Below are positions 57,210 to 64,000 of a stretch of 64,000 bases of DNA, in pieces. The DNA comes from Egicoccus sp035462025 (GTDB lineage Bacteria > Actinomycetota > Nitriliruptoria > Nitriliruptorales > Nitriliruptoraceae). Each line of letters begins with the position of its first letter. Position 1 is the stretch's first letter. Below the pieces are notes generated by a model. The model did no database searches and had not been told where the DNA came from. It worked only from the letters and a program-made list of their open reading frames with translations. Where the stretch lies: assembly GCA_035462025.1 (NCBI GenBank), contig DATHUR010000127.1:1-64000 (forward strand), given 5' to 3'. Position numbers and translations under genes: made by a program.

Positions 57210-60200
57210 TCATCCGGCCGTGGCGGCCGGCCCCGCCAACGCCCACCGGGCCGCGTAGCCGGGATCGGTCGCCAGCAGGTCGGCGTGGCGACCACGGGCG
57301 ACGGGTCGCCCGCCGTCGAGCACGACCACCTCGTCGACGACGGGGAGCACGCGCAGGTCATGGGTCAACAGCAGCACGCTGCGGTCGCCGGCGGCACGCA
57401 GGGCGTCGCGCAGGAACGCCCGCCCTGTGATCGTGTCGAGGTCCGCGCTCGGTTCGTCGAGCACCAGCACCGGTGGCCGGGCCAGGAGCGTGCGCGCCAG
57501 CGCCAGGCGGTGGCGCTGGCCCGCCGACAGGGCCGCGCCGCGTTCGCCGACGGGTGTGTCGAGTCCGCGCGGCAGCTCGGCGACGAAGCCGTCCACCTTG
57601 GCCGCCCGCAGCGCGGCCCACAGGGCGGCATCGTCGGCGCCGGGGCGGACCAGCCGGAGGTTGTCGGCGATGGTGCCGGCGAACACGTGGGCCTGCTGCG
57701 GCGTCAGGCCCACGATCGCCCGCAGGTCGTCGCCGGGGAGGTCGCGCAGGTCCGTCCCGGTCAGCGTGAGCGTGCCGCCGCGGGGATCGAGGAACCGCAC
57801 GACCAGGTTGGCGATCGTCGACTTGCCGGCGCCCGAGCGGCCGACGACGGCCACGCGCCGCCCCGGCGGGACGACCAGATCGAGGCCGATGATCGCGTCC
57901 CGGTCGGCCCGCGGGTAGCGGGCGTCGACCCGGTCGGCCACGAGCGGCCCGGCGACGGCGAGGCCCGACCCGGTGGCTCCGTCGACCGGTGGCGGCGCGT
58001 CGAGGACCGCGCCCAGGCGCCGGGCGGCCGCCCGGGCGCTGGTCAGCGACTGGACCGCGACCGGCAGGGGGGCCACCGCCTCGGCGAGTGCGAGCCCGAG
58101 CACGACGATCGCGCCGAACAGCACGCCGTCCAACGTGCCGCGGCCAACGGCGGGCACGCCGACGGCTGCCAGCGCCAGGACCGTGGCGCCCAGGACCACC
58201 TGGACGAGCACGTCGGCGCGTGCGGCCCGGGCGGCCAGTGACCCGTCGTGACGGGCGACGGCCGTGTCGGCGGCCTGCACCCGCTCCAGCGCGGGGGACA
58301 CCCGCCCCAGCAGCCGCAGTTCCGGGGCGGCCGCCAGCAGATCGACCAGTTCCGCGGCGAGGCGACCACGCGCGGCCGCCAGTGCCCGGGCAGGCCGACG
58401 GGCCCGCCACCACGACCACGCGGGGATCAGCAGGCCCGCGGCGACCACGGCCGCGGCGAGCACGGCGGCCGCCGGCGGGAAGAGAGCTGCGGTGGCGGCC
58501 ACGACCGCGGCGCCGGCGATGGTGCCGCTGGCCAACGGCACGACGCCGCGCACGAGCGCGGTCTGCAGCCGGTCGAGGTCGCCGACGACCCGCGCCAGCA
58601 GGTCGCCGGTGCGGTGGGCCGCGAGGCCGGCCGGGGCGCGCTCGGCGAGCCGGTCGAAGGTCGTGGTCCGCAGGTCGGCTACCACGCGGAGGGCGACGTC
58701 GTGGCCGGCCAGCCGCTCGGCGTAGCGGGTCACGGCCTTGCCCAGCGCGAGCGCCCGGACGGCCACGATCGCCACCATCAGCTCCAGCACGTTGTCGGTG
58801 ACCGCGGCGGCCGCGATCAGTCCCGTCGACACCGACACCAGCGCGATGCCGGTCACGGGGGTCAGGGCGCCGCTGAAGACGGCGAGCGCCAACGGGCGCA
58901 GATGCGCACGCAGGGCGCCGCGCAGCATCGGCGCCGAGGTGGCCGTCGCCGTCGCCGGCGCCGCCGCACCTGGCCCGCTCGACGCCCCGGGTAGCGGCGT
59001 GAGATCCGGCGCCGCCGGTCGCAGTTCGTCGGGTTCGAGTGGCCGGGACGCGGCGACGAGGCCGGCGAAGGCGCCATCGGCCCGGCGGAGATCGGCGGGG
59101 CGCCCCTGTTCGACCAGGCGGCCGCCGTCGAGCACGACCACCCGGTCGGCCCGTTCCGCGACGGCCACCCGGTGGGTGACCACCAGCACGGTCCGCCGGC
59201 TGCGGAACCGGTCCAGGGCGGCGAGCAGGAGCCGTTCCGAAGCGGCGTCGAGGTCACCGCTCGGCTCGTCGAGCACCACGAGTCCCGCGGGCCGCAACAA
59301 CGCCCGCGCCAGCGCGAGGCGGTGCTGTTGGCCGGCGGACAGTTGCGCGCCGCCGCTGCCGACGAGCGTGTCGAGGCCCTGCGGCAGCGTCCGGACGTCC
59401 TCGTCGAGTCCGACCTCGGCCAGGGTCCGCCACAGTGCCTCGTCGGCGACCACCAGGTCGTCGGGCAGACCCAGCGCGACCACCTCGCGCACGCTGCCCC
59501 GCAGGGGTGTCGGGCGGTGCGGCACCCAGGCGATCCGTGCGTGCCAGGCATCCGGGTCGAGGTCGCCGAGCGGGACGTCGCCGACGCGCACGGCGCCGGC
59601 CGTTGGTGCATGCAGCCCCACCAGCACCGACAGCAGCGTGGTCTTGCCCGCGCCCGACGGACCGAGCACCGCCACCTGGCTGCCGGGTTCGAGCGTCAAC
59701 GAGACGTCAGTCAGCGCCGGGGTCGCGCGGCCCGGGTGGACGACCGTGAGGTGGTCGAGCCGGACCGGGACGCGCGCCGGGTCGGGCGCCGGACGCCGAC
59801 GGTGACCGTCCGCGACCGGCGGAACCTCGTCGGGTTCGAGCAGGGCGAGCAGGCGGTCCGCGGCCGCGGCACCGTCCTCGTTGGCGTGGAACTGCTGGCC
59901 CAGATGCCGCAACGGCAGGAACGCGTCGGGGGCCAGGAGCAGCGCGAACAGGACCGGTTCGAGCGTTGCCTCGCCGCGGGTGAGCCGCACGCCCGCGAAG
60001 ACGGCAATGGTGGCGACGCCGAGCGCCGACAACAACTCGAGCACGAGCGCGGACAGGAAGGCGACCCGCAGCGTCTGCATGGTGGTGACGCGCAACCGGT
60101 CGGCGGCCGTGCGCACGCTGTGCCGCACCGTCGCCACGGCCCGGGCGGCCCGGATGGTCGGCAGACCCTCCAGCACCGCCAGCAGTTGACCCGACAGCGC

Positions 60201-60827
60201 GGTCAGGCTGCGGAAGCGACGGCGGGTCGCGCGTCGCGCCGCGAGCCCGATCAGGACCATGAACACCGGCACGAGCGGCAGGGTGAGCGCCAGGATCACG
60301 GCCGTGGTCGCGTCCCGTGTCCACGCCGCGACGAGCAGCACCGGCGGTACGACGGCGGCGCGGGCCAGGGCCGGCAGGTAGCCGACGAAGGTGCCGTCGA
60401 TGGCGTCCGCGCCGTCAGTGAGCGTCGCCACGAGCCCGCCGGTGTCGGTGTCCGGCTCCACCTCGCCACGGGCGACGCCTCCCAGGACGGCCGTCCGCAG
60501 CCGGGACTTGACCGTCGACGACGTGCGTTGGCCCAGTGCAGCCGTCGCCCACGTCGCCACCGCATGCGTGGCGACGGCCGCGGCGAACCAGCCCAGTGGG
60601 GCGCGCAACTGCACGAGTCCGGCCCCGCCGAGGAACGTGCGCGCGACCACGGCGGCGAGCCCGGCCGCCTGCACCACCAGCGCCGCGGCCGACACGGTCG
60701 CAAAGACGACCGTCAGCGCGAGGTGGCGCCGAACGGCAGGGTCGAATCGGAGCAGCCGCGGGTCGACCGGTGGGCGCCCCTGGCCGGTTGCGGCACGCCG
60801 CCGTAGCGCGGCCAGGGGTCCGGTCAT
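57210..60827 (-). CDS. cydDC: fused CydDC thiol/heme ABC exporter
   Basis: Single chain of 1205 aa joining CydD (about 1-590) and CydC (about 640-1205). Each half has six membrane helices and an ATPase. CydD half: Walker A GPSGAGKTT and signature LSAGQQHR with Walker B LVVLDEPSGDLD. CydC half: Walker A GRSGAGKST, LSAGQRHR and VLVLDEPSADLD. CydDC exports cysteine/glutathione or handles heme and is needed to assemble cytochrome bd. The fused form is common in actinobacteria. It is third in the cydA-cydB-cydDC operon and overlaps cydB by 4 nt. Confidence 0.95.
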   Translation of the reverse strand: MTGPLAALRRRAATGQGRPPVDPRLLRFDPAVRRHLALTVVFATVSAAALVVQAAGLAAVVARTFLGGAGLVQLRAPLGWFAAAVATHAVATWATAALGQRTSSTVKSRLRTAVLGGVARGEVEPDTDTGGLVATLTDGADAIDGTFVGYLPALARAAVVPPVLLVAAWTRDATTAVILALTLPLVPVFMVLIGLAARRATRRRFRSLTALSGQLLAVLEGLPTIRAARAVATVRHSVRTAADRLRVTTMQTLRVAFLSALVLELLSALGVATIAVFAGVRLTRGEATLEPVLFALLLAPDAFLPLRHLGQQFHANEDGAAAADRLLALLEPDEVPPVADGHRRRPAPDPARVPVRLDHLTVVHPGRATPALTDVSLTLEPGSQVAVLGPSGAGKTTLLSVLVGLHAPTAGAVRVGDVPLGDLDPDAWHARIAWVPHRPTPLRGSVREVVALGLPDDLVVADEALWRTLAEVGLDEDVRTLPQGLDTLVGSGGAQLSAGQQHRLALARALLRPAGLVVLDEPSGDLDAASERLLLAALDRFRSRRTVLVVTHRVAVAERADRVVVLDGGRLVEQGRPADLRRADGAFAGLVAASRPLEPDELRPAAPDLTPLPGASSGPGAAAPATATATSAPMLRGALRAHLRPLALAVFSGALTPVTGIALVSVSTGLIAAAAVTDNVLELMVAIVAVRALALGKAVTRYAERLAGHDVALRVVADLRTTTFDRLAERAPAGLAAHRTGDLLARVVGDLDRLQTALVRGVVPLASGTIAGAAVVAATAALFPPAAAVLAAAVVAAGLLIPAWSWWRARRPARALAAARGRLAAELVDLLAAAPELRLLGRVSPALERVQAADTAVARHDGSLAARAARADVLVQVVLGATVLALAAVGVPAVGRGTLDGVLFGAIVVLGLALAEAVAPLPVAVQSLTSARAAARRLGAVLDAPPPVDGATGSGLAVAGPLVADRVDARYPRADRDAIIGLDLVVPPGRRVAVVGRSGAGKSTIANLVVRFLDPRGGTLTLTGTDLRDLPGDDLRAIVGLTPQQAHVFAGTIADNLRLVRPGADDAALWAALRAAKVDGFVAELPRGLDTPVGERGAALSAGQRHRLALARTLLARPPVLVLDEPSADLDTITGRAFLRDALRAAGDRSVLLLTHDLRVLPVVDEVVVLDGGRPVARGRHADLLATDPGYAARWALAGPAATAG

Positions 60828-61951
60828 CCCGGCCCACCCACCGGCAGCTTCGGTTCCTCACCACCCTGGTTGCGGTCGCGGCGCGCCAGTCGGCGTTCGA
60901 GCACCTGCAACGGCGTGTCGGTCGGCGCCGACACGGCGTCGCGGCTGACGCGGTGACGGAACACCCAGTACGTCCACGCCTGGTAGGCGAGGACCAGCGG
61001 CAGGAACAGCAGCGTCGCCCACGACATCAGCGTCAAGGTCAGGTCGCTGGCCTTGCTGTTGGCGATCGTGAGCGAGAAGGCCGGGTCGAGGCTCGAGACC
61101 AGCACGCGCGGATAGAGGTTGAGGAACAACGTGAGCGTGACCAGGGCGATCAACGAACTGGTGGCCACGAACGCCCACCCGGGCTTGCGTTCGATGACGA
61201 ACACCCAGGCCGCGAGCCCGGCGCCCATCGCCGCGATCGGGATGATGCCGGGCACGACACCGGTGTCGCCGGCGCCGAGCGCGTTGGCGTAGGTCCACAG
61301 CAGGAACCCGATCGTGCCGATCGCGACCGTGCCGGCGAACCACCCGGCCGCCCGCTGGGCGCGTTCCGCCAACTCGCCCTCGGTCTTGAGGGCCAGGTAC
61401 GCGGCGCCGTGGAGGAGGAACGCCGTCACGGACACGATGCCGCCCAGCAGCGCGTACGGCGAGAGCAGGTCGAAGAACCCGCCGACGTAGTTGCCGGTGC
61501 CGTCGATCGCGATGCCGCGCACGATGTTGGCGAACGCGACCCCCCACAGCACGGCCGGGACGAGGCTGCCCCAGAAGATGGCCTGGTCCCACCACCACCG
61601 CCAGCGGGCCTCGTCACGCTTGCCGCGGAACTCGAAGGCGACCCCGCGCACGATCAGTGCCAGCAGGATGAGCAGCAGGGGCAGATAGAACGAACTGAAC
61701 AGGGTCGCGTACCAGGCCGGGAAGGCCGCGAACGTCGCGCCGCCGGCCGTCAGCAGCCACACCTCGTTGCCGTCCCACACGGGTCCGATCGTGTTGATCA
61801 TCACCCGGCGGTCGACGTCGTCGTGCGCCAGCACGCGGCTGAGCATGCCGACCCCGAAGTCGAACCCCTCCAGGACGAAGTAACCGATCCACAGCACCGC
61901 GATCAGGGCAAACCACAGGGTCTCGAGGTTCCACCAGTCCATCGTCGTCAC
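60824..61951 (-). CDS. cydB: cytochrome bd ubiquinol oxidase subunit II
   Basis: Protein of 375 aa with eight to nine membrane helices. Seen: WFALIAVLWIGYFVLEGFDF and GVGML at the N terminus, INTIGPVWDGNEVWLLTAGG (about 51-70, very conserved), AFPAWYATLFSSFYLPLLLI and FRGKRDEARWRWWWD. CydB supports the haem-bearing CydA in the high-affinity oxygen reductase. It starts 4 bp after the cydA stop and overlaps cydDC. Confidence 0.96.
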   Translation of the reverse strand: MTTMDWWNLETLWFALIAVLWIGYFVLEGFDFGVGMLSRVLAHDDVDRRVMINTIGPVWDGNEVWLLTAGGATFAAFPAWYATLFSSFYLPLLLILLALIVRGVAFEFRGKRDEARWRWWWDQAIFWGSLVPAVLWGVAFANIVRGIAIDGTGNYVGGFFDLLSPYALLGGIVSVTAFLLHGAAYLALKTEGELAERAQRAAGWFAGTVAIGTIGFLLWTYANALGAGDTGVVPGIIPIAAMGAGLAAWVFVIERKPGWAFVATSSLIALVTLTLFLNLYPRVLVSSLDPAFSLTIANSKASDLTLTLMSWATLLFLPLVLAYQAWTYWVFRHRVSRDAVSAPTDTPLQVLERRLARRDRNQGGEEPKLPVGGPG

Positions 61952-61955
61952 CCCT

Positions 61956-63368
61956 CTAGTACGCGCCCAGCGGCGCGAAGGTGCGGTGGTCGTCGTCGAG
62001 GTCCTCGTCGACCAGTGGTGGCGGACCGGTGCGGATCTGGCGCCGCAGCAGTCCGAGGGTGACGACCAGGAGCACCCCGTACACGACCGTGAAGGACAGC
62101 AGGCTGGTCAGCACGTAGCTGCTGCTGACGGCGGGCGAGACGCCGTCGGCGGTGTGCATCACCCCGAAGACGACCCAGGGCTGGCGTCCCATCTCGGTCA
62201 TGAGCCAGCCGGTGGTGTTCGCCAGGATCGGCAGCCCGATCGCCAGCGGCAGGGCGCGCAGCCACCACCGGGTCCAGCGGGCGTCGGGGTCGGCGATACG
62301 CCCCTTCAGCGAGAACAGCAGGCCCAGCGCGGCCAGCCCGATCATCAGCATGCCGGCGCCGACCATCAGGCGGAACGACCAGTACGTGACCCCGATGTTG
62401 GGCCGGTAGTCGCCCGGTCCGTAGGTCTGTTCGTACTCGGCCTGCAGGTCGTTGATGCCCTCGACGGTGCCGTCGAGGCTGTTGGTGGCCAGCAGCGACA
62501 GCGCCCCGGGAATCTGGATGTTGAAGCGGTTGCGGCCCTGCTCGATGTCGCCCACGGCGAACAGCGACCAGCCGGCCGACGACTCGGTGTCCCACAGGGC
62601 CTCCGCGGCAGCCATCTTCATCGGCTGCTGGCGCGTCATGAGCTGCGACTGGGCGTGGCCGACGAAAGCGACGCCGAGCGAACTGATCAGCGCGATCGTC
62701 ACCGCGACCCGCGCCGAGGACGCGAACACGTCGGTGTCCCGCTTCCGCAGCAGGTAGTAGGCCGAGACGCCGAGGACGAGGAACGCACCGGTGGCCCAGG
62801 CCGCCAGGATCGTGTGCGGGAACTGGGTCATCAGGTGCGGGTTGGTCAGGACCGCCACGAAGTCGGTCAGCCTGGCCTGCCCCGTCACCGGGTCGATCTC
62901 GTAGCCGACCGGCCAGTGCATCCACGAGTTGGCGGCGAGGATGAAGAAGGCCGAGACGTGGGTGCCGAGCACCACCAGCCAGATCGAGGCGAGGTGCAAA
63001 CGGGGCGGCAGCCGGTCCCAGCCGAAGATCCACAGGCCGAGGAACGTCGACTCGAGGAAGAAGGCGAGCAGCGCCTCGAGGGCCAGTGGTGCGCCGAAGA
63101 TGTCGCCGACGAAGCGGGAGTAATCGGACCAGTTCATGCCGAACTGGAACTCCTGCACGATCCCGGTGACCAGCCCCATCGCGAAGATGATCAGGAACAC
63201 CTTGCCCCAGAACTTCGCCAGACGGCGGTAGCGCTCGGCGCCGGTGCGCACGTACTGGGTGTGGAAGATCGCGACGAGAGGTGCGAGGCCGATCGTCATC
63301 GGCACGAAGAAGAAGTGGTAGATGGTCGTGCTGCCGAACTGCAGGCGGGCGAGGTCGAGGGCGTCCAA
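61956..63368 (-). CDS. cydA: cytochrome bd ubiquinol oxidase subunit I
   Basis: Protein of 470 aa from the TTG at 63368. The haem b595 ligand is His18 in TTIYHFFFVP, which matches His19 of E. coli CydA with this start; a GTG at 63431 would add 21 basic residues that the family lacks. Further features: GMNWSDYSRFVGDIFGAPLA, ALLAFFLESTFLG (Glu of the proton path), the haem b558 ligands in ANSWMHWPVG and TEMGRQPWVVFG, and a short Q-loop. It oxidises quinol and reduces O2 to water, with proton uptake from the cytoplasm, and is suited to low oxygen. First gene of the operon. Confidence 0.93.
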   Translation of the reverse strand: MDALDLARLQFGSTTIYHFFFVPMTIGLAPLVAIFHTQYVRTGAERYRRLAKFWGKVFLIIFAMGLVTGIVQEFQFGMNWSDYSRFVGDIFGAPLALEALLAFFLESTFLGLWIFGWDRLPPRLHLASIWLVVLGTHVSAFFILAANSWMHWPVGYEIDPVTGQARLTDFVAVLTNPHLMTQFPHTILAAWATGAFLVLGVSAYYLLRKRDTDVFASSARVAVTIALISSLGVAFVGHAQSQLMTRQQPMKMAAAEALWDTESSAGWSLFAVGDIEQGRNRFNIQIPGALSLLATNSLDGTVEGINDLQAEYEQTYGPGDYRPNIGVTYWSFRLMVGAGMLMIGLAALGLLFSLKGRIADPDARWTRWWLRALPLAIGLPILANTTGWLMTEMGRQPWVVFGVMHTADGVSPAVSSSYVLTSLLSFTVVYGVLLVVTLGLLRRQIRTGPPPLVDEDLDDDHRTFAPLGAY

Positions 63369-63568
63369 GGCGGCGGCTTTCAGACGTCGCCGACGCGCCA
63401 GGCGGGAGCGCACGCCGGCGAAGATGGGCACCCCGAGCCTGCGGCGCGCTGACCGACGGAACCAGGGTCGGTCGGCGGGTCGCGCGGGACCTTCGGCCCG
63501 CCCGGACGCACGACCCGCCGACGGCTGGTCGCGGTGGACGCTGCGGCTGCCGGTGCAGGTGCTGCCAC

Positions 63569-63574
63569 TAGGCT
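63569..63574 (+). promoter_or_regulatory. -10 candidate TAGGCT before the CoA-transferase gene
   Basis: CACTAGGCTCGGC lies 37 bp before the GTG at 63611 and matches TAnnnT. It lies in the 242-bp divergent gap (63369-63610), where I see nothing else. Confidence 0.4.
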
Positions 63575-63610
63575 CGGCGTGCCGACGACCGCCCGACGAA
63601 GGAACCTCGT

Positions 63611-64000
63611 GTGACCGCGAACGCGAGCGGGGCGGGACCGCTGTCGGGCATCCGGGTCATCGATCTGACGCGTGCGCTGTCTGGCCCGTACGCCTCACTG
63701 ATGCTGGCTGATGCGGGCGCCGAGGTGATCAAGATCGAGCGGCCGGGCACCGGCGATGACACCCGCGGCTGGGGGCCGCCGTTCGTCGGCCCGGACCAGT
63801 CGGAGTCGGCGTACTTCCTGTCGGTCAACCGATCCAAGAAGTCGGTCGTGCTCGACCTCAAGGACGAGGACGACGTCGCCAGGCTGCGCCGTCTGATCGT
63901 CGACGCCGACGTGCTGGTCGAGAACTTCCGGCCGGGCGTGATGGACCGCCTTGGGCTCGGGGCATCGGACCTCGAGGTGCTCAACGAACGGCTCGTCGTG
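63611..64000 (+). CDS. CaiB/BaiF family CoA-transferase, 3' end outside the window
   Basis: The first 130 codons of a class III CoA-transferase. Seen: PLSGIRVIDLTRALSGPYAS with LMLADAGAEVIKIERPGTGD (about 10-50), FLSVNRSKKSVVLDLKDEDD, and DADVLVENFRPGVMDRLGL (about 95-115), all standard N-terminal family motifs. The catalytic Asp expected near 165-170 lies beyond the end. Members move CoA between carboxylic acids (formyl/oxalate, succinate, malonate, carnitine and others). Start GTG behind GAAGGAACC. Its substrate and any link to the upstream pathway are unknown. Confidence 0.88.
   Translation, partial: MTANASGAGPLSGIRVIDLTRALSGPYASLMLADAGAEVIKIERPGTGDDTRGWGPPFVGPDQSESAYFLSVNRSKKSVVLDLKDEDDVARLRRLIVDADVLVENFRPGVMDRLGLGASDLEVLNERLVV

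Overview
The window is about 64 kb of very GC-rich DNA with many GTG starts, 4-nt start/stop overlaps inside operons and acidic proteins. It reads as chromosomal sequence of a high-GC actinobacterium. Supporting markers are a fused CydDC, an actinobacterial-type glycogen synthase beside GlgC, class F sortase, SPFH protein with an Arc-type repressor, a methylmalonyl-CoA mutase large chain without B12 domain, PxpABC, and several small proteins I know from actinomycetes. The acidic bias would fit a deep-branching or salt-tolerant group such as Nitriliruptoria, but that is a guess. I saw no rRNA, tRNA, CRISPR, IS element or prophage.

Layout. 0-2.6 kb: sortase region, a PNPOx-fold protein, SPFH/Arc pair with a palindromic operator. 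2.7-5.2 kb: glycogen genes. 5.2-9.7 kb: YtcJ-like amidohydrolase, a membrane protein/winged-helix pair, tandem 3-hydroxyacyl-CoA dehydrogenase. 9.7-12.8 kb: small proteins, a tandem 59-bp repeat, two cyclophilins, a lipoprotein. 12.9-18.8 kb: alcohol dehydrogenase, methylmalonyl-CoA epimerase, thiolase, 5-oxoprolinase PxpABC. 19-25.3 kb: a ClpN-GNAT fusion, TetR/sterol-desaturase pair, MeaB, ABC-2 exporter. 25.3-35.4 kb: PLP decarboxylase, a membrane-tethered sigma-like protein, MarR and methylmalonyl-CoA mutase, CLC channel, ketol-acid reductoisomerase. 57.2-63.4 kb: cytochrome bd oxidase genes cydA, cydB and fused cydDC. The window ends inside a CaiB-type CoA-transferase gene.

The most interesting block is 35.5-57.2 kb. 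A PucR-type regulator is divergent from a ring-opening amidohydrolase of the cyanuric acid hydrolase/barbiturase family. An NCS2 nucleobase permease follows. Then comes a four-gene operon, carbamate kinase-DUF2877-FdrA-DUF1116, with the same gene content as the E. coli oxalurate/oxamate carbamoyltransferase plus carbamate kinase set. A PAS protein, a lone receiver and a Sir2 deacetylase intervene. Next is a tightly coupled seven-gene operon: a molybdenum hydroxylase (FAD, 2Fe-2S and Mo subunits, plus CoxG), an amidase-signature enzyme and HyuA/HyuB. No allantoin genes are present.

A chain that uses most of these parts is: nucleobase uptake; oxidation of uracil to barbiturate by the Mo enzyme; ring opening to ureidomalonate; phosphorolysis to malonamate and carbamoyl phosphate; ATP recovery by carbamate kinase; deamidation of malonamate. 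Each family assignment is seen in the sequence. The pathway itself is inference. If correct it would be an energy-conserving oxidative pyrimidine route that replaces the classical ureidomalonase step and supplies genes for the uracil dehydrogenase activity.
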